From the NCBI RefSeq assembly GCF_024397855.1, contig NZ_CP073343.1, forward strand, positions 2,728,001-2,792,000: 64,000 nucleotides of DNA. The letters are read 5' to 3'. Of the stretch, positions 47,545 to 55,968 are shown piece by piece. This stretch comes from Marinomonas rhizomae. GTDB taxonomy: Bacteria > Pseudomonadota > Gammaproteobacteria > Pseudomonadales > Marinomonadaceae. Within the stretch, counting starts at the first letter, position 1; each line of letters starts with the position of its first letter. The notes beneath the pieces were generated by a model, which had not been told where the DNA came from, made no database searches, and saw only the letters and a list, made by a program, of their open reading frames with translations. A program made the translations under genes and the position numbers.

Positions 47545-47705
47545 TTAAACAGAGGTATTTTTCACTGAGAACATTCCGTAAGCCGCTACAACCAAGAAGC
47601 AAACGGCAGGCACAACATATGAAAAAATCGCGCCGTACTCATCGATAGTCGCGCCTTAGTTCAATGGCACCCGTCCAACGCGAATCTGTAAATCATTGGG
47701 GACGT
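47545..47705 (-). pseudogene. 3'-end fragment of a fucose-permease (fucP-like) gene
   Basis: Read on the minus strand, the fragment encodes ATIDEYGAIFSYVVP, then FLVVAAYGMFSVKNTSV and a stop. The intact gene at 54335 ends with the same residues apart from a few substitutions. Further in, the match is broken by a deletion of about 70 bases and resumes at GTCCAACGC (47673 on). The rest of the gene is missing. With the terminator copy it forms a direct repeat, in the same orientation, with the end of the intact gene about 6.8 kb away. Confidence 0.85.
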
Positions 47706-47830
47706 TGCTTGTCTATTGAAGTCTTCAAGAAACTAGAGATACAATGGCTCATGATGCCACTGAGTATTTTAGAGAATATACATCACGGAACCACACCAAC
47801 AGGTTAGTTTTTGATCTGACCCCAAATTCA

Positions 47831-48625
47831 TTATCGCAGCGAGGAAAAATATTGGGTAGGCGATTTACCCAGTGCTTTTTTGAACATAGTGATGAAGGCA
47901 TTTACAGAATCATACCCCAGATTTCCCGCGACACTTTGCACCGATTTCCCCTCTGCCAACTGACTCAGTGCGATCATCAGATGCAGCTGCTGACGCCAGC
48001 GCCCGAAGCTCAATCCGGTAGCATTTTCCACCAGTCTAGCGAGCGATCGCTCACTGGTTGCAAGTCTGGCCGCCCACTGACGTAAAGTGGTACGGTCACT
48101 AGGGTCTGCAAAAAGTGCATCGGCAATGTGTCTAATTTTGGGGTGGTCTGATATGGGTAGATGCAGCTCTTTGAGCGGCGCATCAGAAAGCTGTTCGAGA
48201 AGCACTGCAACAAGACGGGCTGTTTTACCCTCTGAAGGGTAAGCGGGATCCTGCTCAGCAAGATGCAGAACCAACTCTCGTACAAGAGGCGTTATGGCAA
48301 GGGTGCAGCATGTGTCGGGCATCACTGCCGCACTAGGCTCAATAAACAAAAAGCAGGTGCTGGCGTTTTGGGTGATTCGGCAGCTGTGAGGGGTGCCGCT
48401 TGGGATCCAGACCGCGTGCTGAGGAGGCACAAGCCATAGTGCGTCTTGTACTTCACAGCTCACCGCACCATGCAAAGACAAGATCAACTGACCCTTGCGG
48501 TGGTGATGCGGTCTAACACCGGAATGCTTCAGGTCAGGTTCGATCTGTAAGGCAACGGCTGCCTGCATGAACTCATCGGAATCGAAGTCTTCCGGTGAGG
48601 AAACCGTCTTTTTAAAATCTGGCAT
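47831..48625 (-). CDS. nimR: AraC-family regulator, NimR-like
   Basis: The product has a cupin N terminus (PHHHRKGQLILSLHGAVSCEV, WLVPPQHAVWIPSGTPHSC) and an AraC C terminus (LATSERSLARLV, FGRWRQQLHLMIAL, VAGNLGYDSVNAFITMFKKALGKSPTQYF). This is the pattern of the NimR/RipA branch. The ATG at 48625 (264 residues) has AGGTGA about 10 bases upstream; an ATG at 48646 has none. It is divergent from an MFS gene of the NimT/CynX type, the same pairing as nimR-nimT in E. coli, so it probably controls that gene. Confidence 0.8.
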   Translation of the reverse strand: MPDFKKTVSSPEDFDSDEFMQAAVALQIEPDLKHSGVRPHHHRKGQLILSLHGAVSCEVQDALWLVPPQHAVWIPSGTPHSCRITQNASTCFLFIEPSAAVMPDTCCTLAITPLVRELVLHLAEQDPAYPSEGKTARLVAVLLEQLSDAPLKELHLPISDHPKIRHIADALFADPSDRTTLRQWAARLATSERSLARLVENATGLSFGRWRQQLHLMIALSQLAEGKSVQSVAGNLGYDSVNAFITMFKKALGKSPTQYFSSLR

Positions 48626-48717
48626 AATTAAGATATCACCTGTCATATTGTCTATATTATACGCTCTTCTGATACTTTATAGTGCTTTTTTTTCTAAAGT
48701 AAAGAAGGTTAGAGAAT

Positions 48718-49908
48718 ATGTTAGACACTAAAAACAAGTGGAATACCATTGCACTTGTGGCGGGAATTCTTTTTATTGCGGTTAACCTGCGGCTTCCTTT
48801 TACCAGTATAGCGCCCGTTCTGCCGCTTATCCAAAGTGATTTCGGCTTAAGCTCCTCGGCCGTCGGTCTGCTTACTTCATTACCATTGCTGGCATTTGCT
48901 GCATTCTCACCACTGAGTGCACCTGTTGCCCGAAAGTTCGGACTAGAACGTACACTTTTTGCTGCAATGACAATCATTTCTTTAGGAATCTTGCTGCGTT
49001 CTACAGGAAGTGTGTGGGCCTTATATCTAGGTACAATACTAATAGGCACAGGGATTGCCTTGGGTAACGTACTGCTGCCTGGTCTAGTTAAACGCGACCT
49101 CTCAGCCAACGTTGCCTCCATGACAGGGGCGTATTCCATTACGATGGGGGCAGCGGGTGCGATAGGGTCTGCCATCATGATTCCTTTAACACAGGTTTGG
49201 GGCTGGAACATTGCGCTGACTTTATTAATTGCAGCCCCGCTGTTTGCGCTTATTGTGTGGTTGCCGCAGCTTAAAAAGCATGAGCCAGTGAGCCTGTCCA
49301 ATCCGAAAAAATCAGCGACAGTAGCCGTCTGGAAATCGCCTCTAGCATGGCAGGTCACACTGTTTATGGGGCTCAATGCGATGCCTTTTTATGTCGCTGT
49401 AGGTTGGTTACCGACTATTCTGATGGATAATGGTATATCCGCCACTGAAGCAGGCTCCGTACATGGGACACTTCAACTGGCCACAGCCATTCCGGGGTTA
49501 ATACTAGCAGCCACGCTGCGCCGCCTAAAAGATCAGAAACTGGCGGCCGTAACAACCAGCCTGTTGGTTGCCTTATCGTTTATCGGGCTTATTTATGCGC
49601 CAGAGTTCGCCATCTTGTGGGCTGCGCTTCTGGGCTTTGGCTCTGGTGCCTGCATGATGCTAGGTTTGACTTTCGTTGTACTGCGTACGCAGAATGCTGG
49701 CGACGCGGCTGCTCTGTCAGGAATGGCACAGTGTGTCGGGTATCTCATGGCGGCAGCAGGCCCCTTATTGCTAGGTCAAGTGCACGACTGGACGGGCGGC
49801 TGGACTGCACCGCTGTTAATTACGGCAGCTATCGCTGTTGCTGGTGCGTGTACTGGCATGATGGCTGGGCGAAACGTCCATCTTGAACCGGCTCCATCGA
49901 TGCGTTAA
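48718..49908 (+). CDS. nimT: MFS transporter of the CynX/NimT family
   Basis: This 396-residue protein has twelve expected membrane segments and CynX/NimT features: FIAVNLRLPFTSIAPVLPLI, GLLTSLPLLAFAAFSPLSAP, IGTGIALGNVLLPGLVKR. E. coli NimT exports 2-nitroimidazole; CynX is linked to cyanate. The true substrate here is unknown. It has a good ribosome site (GAAGG before GTTAGAGAATATG). By eye the DNA is richer in G and C than the siderophore genes, which would fit a separate origin of this segment. Confidence 0.82.
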   Translation: MLDTKNKWNTIALVAGILFIAVNLRLPFTSIAPVLPLIQSDFGLSSSAVGLLTSLPLLAFAAFSPLSAPVARKFGLERTLFAAMTIISLGILLRSTGSVWALYLGTILIGTGIALGNVLLPGLVKRDLSANVASMTGAYSITMGAAGAIGSAIMIPLTQVWGWNIALTLLIAAPLFALIVWLPQLKKHEPVSLSNPKKSATVAVWKSPLAWQVTLFMGLNAMPFYVAVGWLPTILMDNGISATEAGSVHGTLQLATAIPGLILAATLRRLKDQKLAAVTTSLLVALSFIGLIYAPEFAILWAALLGFGSGACMMLGLTFVVLRTQNAGDAAALSGMAQCVGYLMAAAGPLLLGQVHDWTGGWTAPLLITAAIAVAGACTGMMAGRNVHLEPAPSMR

Positions 49909-50025
49909 ACCCATATTTATCAGATACGGGAGATAACTCTCTCCCGTATTAGCGAAATTACGGTTACACAGATAAATATGACACCGTCATCTTAGTACAG
50001 AAAAAGTGGTGTTTGCTCTTGTCGA

Positions 50026-50931
50026 TCAGATGGACGAATTATCGTCACTGATAAGCTCGGTTGCCCAATCGGCAAATGCCCGTACGGCTGGCGATAGAAA
50101 ACGTTGATGCGGATAGAGCAAATTAACCGGTACGGACACAGGTTGCCAGTCCGCCAAAACTTCAACGAGTCGGCCTTCTTCTAGGTGTTCAGATACCACC
50201 TTCTCAGCAAGCTGCACCAGCCCTAACCCTTCAAGACACATTTTTATGTATAGCCCCGTCTCATTGGCGGCCACTGCCCCGCTAACCGGGATTGACATTT
50301 TTTCAGAGCCGCTAACAAAGCTCATTTCATTCGCTCGCTTAGCATGCCCTGAAAAATAATGAACGGCTCGGTGGTCAGATAAATCTTCTGGCGTCTGTGG
50401 AATCCCTTTCTCTTCGAGATAGGCCGGAGAAGCGCATGTCACCCAGCGAAATCGACCAAGCGGTCGTGCAACGAGCGTAGAGTCATTAAGCTCACCAGTT
50501 CGAATGACACAATCTACGCCTTCCTGAACAAGATCTACCTGTCGGTCATTAACCCCTATCATTAGATAGATATCCGGATAGCGTCTGTAAAAGTCTTGCA
50601 GATTTGGCATGATGACAAAATGGGCAATACCGCCAGGCATATCAACTCGTAAACGCCCTTGAGGCCGTTTAACGGAATCGGTCAGGCTAGACTCTGTATG
50701 CTCAATTAATTTAAGTATTTCCAAACACTGAGCCAAATACTGCGCGCCCTCTGTGGTCAAGCTGACGCGCCGTGTTGTTCTGTTCAGCAGGCGCACCTGC
50801 AAATATTTTTCAAGACTTTTAACCGTACTACTCACCGTCGAGGCTGGTAAGGACAAGGTTTCCGCTGCATAGATAAAACTCCCAGCTTCCGCCACACGAA
50901 CAAAAATCTGCATTGCTTGAATACGATCCAT
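50026..50931 (-). CDS. LysR-family transcriptional regulator
   Basis: This 301-residue LysR protein starts MDRIQAMQIFVRVAEAGSF with a winged helix (LSLPASTVSSTVKSLEKYLQVRLLNRTTRRVSLT) and a typical effector domain (GRLRVDMPGGIAHFVIMPNL, GVDCVIRTGEL, SPAYLEEKGIPQ). It diverges from the amidohydrolase gene across 136 bases, the usual arrangement for a LysR protein and its target. The inducer is unknown. Confidence 0.9.
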   Translation of the reverse strand: MDRIQAMQIFVRVAEAGSFIYAAETLSLPASTVSSTVKSLEKYLQVRLLNRTTRRVSLTTEGAQYLAQCLEILKLIEHTESSLTDSVKRPQGRLRVDMPGGIAHFVIMPNLQDFYRRYPDIYLMIGVNDRQVDLVQEGVDCVIRTGELNDSTLVARPLGRFRWVTCASPAYLEEKGIPQTPEDLSDHRAVHYFSGHAKRANEMSFVSGSEKMSIPVSGAVAANETGLYIKMCLEGLGLVQLAEKVVSEHLEEGRLVEVLADWQPVSVPVNLLYPHQRFLSPAVRAFADWATELISDDNSSI

Positions 50932-51067
50932 ATGCTTTTTCCAAGAGCCACAACCGATGGCGCCATTGTTCGTAATTATTGAATAATGAAAACAGTTTAA
51001 CTGTCTTTTTGCGAATAGTCACTTTGCGTACCCTTGCTTCACGAAATTTCAAAAAGGTGAATTAAAG

Positions 51068-52471
51068 ATGACCGATTACGTAAGAAATATTGTTAATAAT
51101 CAGACTACAACTCCCCCTAAAACCTTGATTCGTGGGGCAACGATTCTGAGCATGGATGAGAAGGTAGGTAATATTGAGTGTGGTGATATTCTTATTACTG
51201 GATCTACCATTACCGCTGTGGGACAGAATCTAGATGCAGAGGGCGCCCATGTCATTGATGCTACCAACATGATTGCCATGCCGGGTATGGTGGACTCTCA
51301 TCGTCACTCGTGGGAAGGCCAATTACGCCGCATCAACCCTAATGCCACCTGTTTGGAAGACTATAGTAACGCCACGCACTTCTCTTTCGCCAAATACTAT
51401 CGTCCAGCGGATAATTATATCGGCAACTTGCTGACGGCTCTGGGCTGCATTGACGCGGGTATCACTACTGTCATAGACAATTCTCATAACAGCCGCACCG
51501 CTGAACATTCAGATGCCGCCGTTGAGGCCCTACTTGATTCAGGCATTCGCGCCATACATGCCTCGGGTGCGCCCGTTGCTGGTGAATGGGATAAAGCGCA
51601 CTGGCCAGGTAACTGGCAACGCTTGCAGGAAAAATACTTTACGAATAACCCTGACAGCCTTGTTTCTCTTGGCGTCATGGCTCAGTTGGAGCCAGAGTTA
51701 TGGGCCGAAGCTCGTCGATTAGGGTTACCTATTGTGACTGAGTTCTTTGGCTCTTTGATGGCGGATGAACTTGAACCACTGCATCAGCAAGGTCTTCTTG
51801 GTCCAGATAATATTTTCAATCACTGCACGTCACTGCCTGATGAAGGATGGAAAATCCTGCGTGAAGCGGGTGTTCGAGTAAACGTCTGCCCACGCTCTGA
51901 TTCACACTATGGCATCGAAGACGGTATGTTCGCTATGCCAGCTGCGCAGCGTCATGGCATTAGCCCAGGACTAAGTGTCGATAATGAAACCTCTTACAGT
52001 ACTGACATGTTTATGGAAATGCGTGTGGCATTTTATCTACAACGAGTCATGGGCATGCATCAGCAGAAGCACTGTGGTTCTGATCATGATCATATGCAGA
52101 CAACGCTTCCAGCCGCTCAGCTTCTTAAATCCGCCACCGTTGATGGTGCCGCTTGTGCCGGTTTGCAGGACAAAATTGGCAGTTTGACGCCGGGGAAACA
52201 AGCAGACCTGATCTTGATTAACGCCAATGACATCAACCTTTACCCGTCCGGTAATGCTTTTGGCACCGTGGTGCATGCAACGGAACGTAGCAACATTGAT
52301 ACCGTGATAATCGCTGGTCGTATCGTCAAACAGAAGGGTCAAGTTTTGGGTGTCGACAGTGAGCGTCTTCGTGCTGCCATTGATGAATCCCTAGAGCATC
52401 TGTTTGCTGCGTCTGGCTATCAGCCTGATGTATTTGCTGACGTTTTTCTGCCTTTAGAGCAGGCTAACTAA
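51068..52471 (+). CDS. Amidohydrolase-superfamily enzyme (TRZ/ATZ or deaminase-like)
   Basis: The 467-residue protein has the amidohydrolase fold with an N-terminal beta-sandwich (IRGATILSMDEKVGNIECGDILI). The metal motif is DSHRHSW, a His is in IFNHCTSL, and the Asp is in GLSVDNETS. The usual second HxxE metal-ligand motif is not clear: the strand reads PIVTEFFGS with no His. The C terminus has SLTPGKQADLILIN, typical of the deaminase/aminohydrolase group. It probably removes an amino group or chloride from a ring compound, or is inactive for that if the metal site is incomplete. It starts a unit with a YdcZ-type transporter and an SMP-30 protein. Confidence 0.83.
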   Translation: MTDYVRNIVNNQTTTPPKTLIRGATILSMDEKVGNIECGDILITGSTITAVGQNLDAEGAHVIDATNMIAMPGMVDSHRHSWEGQLRRINPNATCLEDYSNATHFSFAKYYRPADNYIGNLLTALGCIDAGITTVIDNSHNSRTAEHSDAAVEALLDSGIRAIHASGAPVAGEWDKAHWPGNWQRLQEKYFTNNPDSLVSLGVMAQLEPELWAEARRLGLPIVTEFFGSLMADELEPLHQQGLLGPDNIFNHCTSLPDEGWKILREAGVRVNVCPRSDSHYGIEDGMFAMPAAQRHGISPGLSVDNETSYSTDMFMEMRVAFYLQRVMGMHQQKHCGSDHDHMQTTLPAAQLLKSATVDGAACAGLQDKIGSLTPGKQADLILINANDINLYPSGNAFGTVVHATERSNIDTVIIAGRIVKQKGQVLGVDSERLRAAIDESLEHLFAASGYQPDVFADVFLPLEQAN

Positions 52472-52484
52472 TAGGGGAATACCG

Positions 52485-52961
52485 ATGAGCATGATCTATT
52501 ACTTAATTGCTTTTGCTGCCGGTCTGGGTATCACGTTGCAGACAACCTTGAACAGTCAGTTAGCAAAAGGGTTGGGTGGTGACTCTGTCACTGCTGCACT
52601 ATTTTCTTTCTCGGCTGGAGCGTTCTGCCTTGGGATTTATTCACTGCTGCGAGGAGGCTTATTCTCCTCGCTTGCCGCCATTCCGTCGCAACCATTGTGG
52701 ACTTTAGTGGGTGGTGTTATCGGCGCATGTGCATTATTTAGTTATGTCGTGCTGGCCCCAAAAATTGGTTTTTCAGCTTTGCTCGGGTTGGCTATTGTCG
52801 GGCAGCTGCTGTCATCACAGGTCATAGATCACTTTGGTTTGTTGGGTTCCATCCGACGCCCCGTTTCGGGGCTGAAACTTGGCGGAATGCTGGTCATGTT
52901 GATCGGACTCGCCATTATGTTGTTCGGCGACAAGTTATCCGAACGTTTTCTACACGGATAG
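52485..52961 (+). CDS. DMT-superfamily membrane protein, YdcZ (DUF606) family
   Basis: This 158-residue protein has five likely membrane segments (YYLIAFAAGLGITLQTTLN, ALFSFSAGAFCLGIYSLL, LWTLVGGVIGACALFSYVVL, ALLGLAIVGQLLSSQVIDHFG, LGGMLVMLIGLAIMLFG). The QTTLNSQLAK motif is typical of DUF606/YdcZ. Such proteins are short transporters, often encoded in pairs; only one is seen here. It starts 14 bases after the amidohydrolase stop and is surely co-transcribed. Substrate unknown; export or import of the amidohydrolase substrate is possible. Confidence 0.82.
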   Translation: MSMIYYLIAFAAGLGITLQTTLNSQLAKGLGGDSVTAALFSFSAGAFCLGIYSLLRGGLFSSLAAIPSQPLWTLVGGVIGACALFSYVVLAPKIGFSALLGLAIVGQLLSSQVIDHFGLLGSIRRPVSGLKLGGMLVMLIGLAIMLFGDKLSERFLHG

Positions 52962-53026
52962 AAGTGAACGGCTTGTGGGTGTCTGCAAGCATCGGTTCAC
53001 TATAATGTTGCCTCTGGAGAATTAAA

Positions 53027-53890
53027 ATGTTTTCAATCGTTACTGATGTTAATAATGCGTTGGGAGAATGTCCACTCTGGTGTGAAAAAACACGCAGAGT
53101 ATTCTGGACAGATATTGAGGGTAGTGAGCTGCTCGCCTTTGAAAAAGAAAGCGGTATCGTCAAACGCTGGTCTCTACCCGAACGCGCTGGATCGTTTGCG
53201 CTAACTGGGAAAGCGGATGTTTTGCTTATAGGGCTAGCGTCACAGCTCGCTTTTTATGACCTGAATACGGAGGTGTTAACCCCTGTAGCATCATCACCTG
53301 GTATGACGGGGACGCGTATCGGTGATGGACGGTGCGATCGCTCTGGCAACTTTGTCTTTAGCTCCATGCTGGACGGTGACTATGTTCAAAAATGCGGACA
53401 ATTTCATCGACTGAACGCTGCTACTTTGGAAACAGAAACGCTGGCATTACCTGCCGTCGTCATTCCAAACAGTATCTGTTTCAGCCCAGACGGCGGCACC
53501 ATGTACTACAGCGATTCTATGCAGGGTCAGATTTTCTGCTGTGACTATCCGTCTCTCGATAATCAGCGCATTTTTGTAAAAGTCGAAGACGGTGGTGCGC
53601 CAGATGGCTCCTGCATTGATGCGCAAGGCTATTTATGGAATGCCGAATGGGGCGGTAGCCGAGTGGTACGTTACACTGATACCGGAAACGTTGACCGAGT
53701 CATCCAGTCTCCCAGTGTTCAAACCACTTGCCCAGTGTTAGCGGGACCAAGTTATGAAACGCTTTATTGTACAAGTGCGAAGGTGGGCCTAGATAAACCG
53801 ACAGACAGTGATGGCATGCTGATAAAAGCGGAGGAAATGTTCTCTGCAGGACTTCCTGAAGTTAGATTTGCAGGACCACTGAATAACTAG
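53027..53890 (+). CDS. SMP-30/gluconolactonase/LRE-family hydrolase
   Basis: This 287-residue six-bladed beta-propeller has the family signature LGECPLWCEKTRRVFWTDIEG near the start, IGDGRCDRSGNFVFSSM, PNSICFSPDGGTMYYSDS and GGAPDGSCIDAQGYLWNAEWGG. The metal ligands of SMP-30 (the early Glu, the Asn and the Asp of PDG) are all present. It should hydrolyse a sugar or other lactone. It ends the amidohydrolase unit and is followed by a strong terminator. The link between a lactonase and an amidohydrolase suggests a small catabolic pathway; the substrate is not evident. Confidence 0.9.
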   Translation: MFSIVTDVNNALGECPLWCEKTRRVFWTDIEGSELLAFEKESGIVKRWSLPERAGSFALTGKADVLLIGLASQLAFYDLNTEVLTPVASSPGMTGTRIGDGRCDRSGNFVFSSMLDGDYVQKCGQFHRLNAATLETETLALPAVVIPNSICFSPDGGTMYYSDSMQGQIFCCDYPSLDNQRIFVKVEDGGAPDGSCIDAQGYLWNAEWGGSRVVRYTDTGNVDRVIQSPSVQTTCPVLAGPSYETLYCTSAKVGLDKPTDSDGMLIKAEEMFSAGLPEVRFAGPLNN

Positions 53891-53953
53891 TTCATAAAGC
53901 TCTTTTGCAAACGGCTTTTACCTCTGCCTATTTTGCTTAGGTAAACCTAATTT

Positions 53954-53986
53954 AAAAACGGATATGGATTTTCCATATCCGTTTTT
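53954..53986 (+). terminator. Terminator after the SMP-30 gene
   Basis: A perfect 15-bp stem (AAAAACGGATATGGA with its complement) encloses a TTT loop and ends in five T. Confidence 0.92.
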
Positions 53987-54267
53987 AGCACTTAGCGTCC
54001 TAACTTTTAAATCAATACTTGTATGCTGTCTGATGCGAGTGCTAGAGGCCTTAATCTTATAAGACATTCAACTTTTAAGAGCGCTAACCATTTACTCAGT
54101 TGCTTACTAGCCAAGTATTCAAAAAAATGCAGGATGAAGTCACTCTATCGATCCTTGGTATCAAATCAGGGTGTGTATCCATGCAAATCCCTCGCTTTTC
54201 CAAGCCGAGCGGTGGTTTTGCACAACAATGGACCATAACAAACGAGTTGAAACACAAAGTCAGCAAA

Positions 54268-54298
54268 CAAAAAAAGCCCCGCATCCGCGAGGCTCTTT
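54268..54298 (-). terminator. Terminator of the fucP-like gene
   Basis: On the minus strand a GCCTCGC/GCGGGGC stem is followed by seven T. A second copy of this terminator lies at 47493 beside the gene fragment. Confidence 0.88.
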
Positions 54299-54334
54299 AG
54301 CATTCATTCTAATCAGCGTTTAAAACCAAATATC

Positions 54335-55639
54335 TTAAACAGAGGTATTTTTCACTGAGAACATTCCGTAAGCTGCTACAACTAAGAAACAAGCAGCAGG
54401 CACAACATAAGAAATAATAGCGCCGTACTCATCGATAGTCGCGCCTTGGATCAATGGCATCACGGCACCACCCAAGATAGCCATTACCAAACCCGCAGAA
54501 CCGAATTTCGTATCACTACCAAGACCGTCCAACGCAATGCTGTAAATCGTTGGGAACATCAAAGATAAACAAGCGGAAATAGACACTATCGCCCAAACAC
54601 CAGTTACATCTGGCACCATCACAGCGTATAGGCATAAAGCAGTACCTAATAAAGCCAAGATGCTTAGCAACACAGCAGGACGGAAAAAGCCCATCAACCA
54701 CGTCATAACAAAACGCGATATTAAGAAAATAATCAAACTATACTGCAAATAATCAGACGCACTGGCTTCTGTCCCACCCAATGTTTCTTGCACATATTGG
54801 ATAGTAAAAGTCCAAGTACAAGTTTGTGCAGCAACGTTAAAGAACTGTGCTACAACACCCCAACGGTATTGTTTTCTAGCAAGCAATCGTCCTAGTGTCG
54901 CCACAAAATCAATCTTCTGTACCTCATCAACATTAACCTTGTTAGCCGATTTAGGTACGCGCATAAAATAGATAAACGCCCAAATGATCATCAACACAAA
55001 CGCCATGCCGACATAAGGTGTCATCACGCTATTTAATTCATCTGCTCGAATGCTAAGCAGCATCTCGGGAGCCATGCTGGCTCTTTCTTCAGGAGAAGCC
55101 GTATTTAGATTAGGAAGAATCAATGTAGCCGCAAGAAACACACCGATATTGGTGCCAACTGGGTTAAAGGCTTGGGCCAAGTTTAAACGGCGTGCTGCAC
55201 TGCCTTCTGGCCCCATGGTCATCACAAAAGGGTTCGCCGAGGTTTCTAAAATAGACAAGCCTGCTGCCAAAATAAACAAGGCAGCTAAAAAGAAACCATA
55301 CGTCATCGAAACACTGGCAGGATAAAACGCCAAGGCACCTAAAATCGCCAAGCCTAATCCTGTCAACACGCCCGCTTTATAAGAGTAACGGGCATTAATA
55401 AACGCAGCAGGAATCGCCAAGCAGAAATACGCGCCATAATAAGCGAACTGTACTAAAGCCGATTCAAAGGTGCTCATGGTAAAAATTTTGCTAAACACTT
55501 TTACCAAAGGATCTGTCATGTTGGCGGCAACGCCCCATGCAGCAAAACAGGTAATCAATAAGATAAACGCGATTTTCATGTTCGGATAAACGAACGGAGC
55601 AGATAAGGATTTTTCTGGAGCTGTATTTTGATTTTTCAT
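54335..55639 (-). CDS. fucP: L-fucose/sugar:H+ symporter, FucP-like (FHS family)
   Basis: The ATG at 55639 (MKNQNTAPEK) gives 434 residues, the usual FucP length; a much longer open frame begins at 55903 but has no family sequence in its first 88 residues. Features are FILLITCFAAWGVAANMTDPLV, VQFAYYGAYFCLAIPAAFINARYSYK and ETSANPFVMTMGPEGSAARRLNLAQAFNPVG, the FHS-type hallmark. The family imports fucose, glucose/galactose or N-acetylglucosamine with protons. The gene stands alone with a long leader that can fold into a hairpin. Its 3' end and terminator are duplicated at 47.5 kb. Confidence 0.9.
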   Translation of the reverse strand: MKNQNTAPEKSLSAPFVYPNMKIAFILLITCFAAWGVAANMTDPLVKVFSKIFTMSTFESALVQFAYYGAYFCLAIPAAFINARYSYKAGVLTGLGLAILGALAFYPASVSMTYGFFLAALFILAAGLSILETSANPFVMTMGPEGSAARRLNLAQAFNPVGTNIGVFLAATLILPNLNTASPEERASMAPEMLLSIRADELNSVMTPYVGMAFVLMIIWAFIYFMRVPKSANKVNVDEVQKIDFVATLGRLLARKQYRWGVVAQFFNVAAQTCTWTFTIQYVQETLGGTEASASDYLQYSLIIFLISRFVMTWLMGFFRPAVLLSILALLGTALCLYAVMVPDVTGVWAIVSISACLSLMFPTIYSIALDGLGSDTKFGSAGLVMAILGGAVMPLIQGATIDEYGAIISYVVPAACFLVVAAYGMFSVKNTSV

Positions 55640-55968
55640 AAAGCAAACAACATCTATTATTTTATAGTTGGATGATAGGATGCGCCCCACAGGCACTTCA
55701 CTACCATCAGACATTGATATGGGCCAACCGTAGTTAGGGCAGTATTTTGGTAGATTTAAAACCACCAAAAGCGCCCTTTCTACGACCAACATCAAACACA
55801 AGGTGCGAAATCCTACCACCAACTTTCTATAAAAATGCGCTTGCAGAACAAAACTTAGCGCTTTGTAAACGAATTGATATTTTCTTACCCATTTCATTAA
55901 CATAAATGAAATATTGATGACTGGCGGTTCATTTTATCAGTCAAAACAAGATACTAAACATAGCCTAT
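55640..55968. other. 329-bp leader of the fucP-like gene
   Basis: No gene is supported here. It holds the hairpin at 55736-55777 and GGTGGT-type repeats read on the minus strand (TTGGTGGTAGG near 55815, TTTTGGTGG near 55766, GATGGTAGTG near 55705). These could be binding sites of a sugar-responsive regulator. The P-type ATPase ends at 55969 without a clear terminator of its own. Confidence 0.5.
55736..55777. repeat. Hairpin in the fucP-like leader
   Basis: AGGGC and TTTTGGT (55736-55751) pair with ACCAAAA and GCCCT (55764-55777), with a 12-base loop and small bulges. It lies about 100-140 bases before the gene start. It may be an operator or a transcribed leader structure. Confidence 0.45.

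Larger units (their letters stand above)
47386..47830. other. 445-bp non-coding stretch with a duplicated gene end
   Basis: No intact gene is present. The stretch holds a terminator copy at 47493 and a fragment of a fucose-permease gene at 47545 (separate entries). The remaining ~110 bases to the end of the NimR-like gene show nothing further that I recognise. Confidence 0.6.
53891..54334. other. 444-bp gap with two terminators and no gene
   Basis: It holds the terminator of the SMP-30 gene (53954) and that of the fucP-like gene (54268). Between them about 280 bases carry short open frames without ribosome sites or recognisable sequence. This is the right-hand edge of the segment bracketed by the duplicated fucP end. 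Confidence 0.55.

Noticed and set aside
48657..49376. Minus-strand frame of 239 residues opposite the nimT-like gene
   Set aside because: Shadow of the MFS gene; no family features.
54000..54262. Short open frames between the two terminators
   Set aside because: No ribosome site, no family features and no repeat; treated as non-coding.
55640..55903. Longer N terminus for the FucP-like permease
   Set aside because: The first 88 residues match nothing in the family and cover the hairpin leader.
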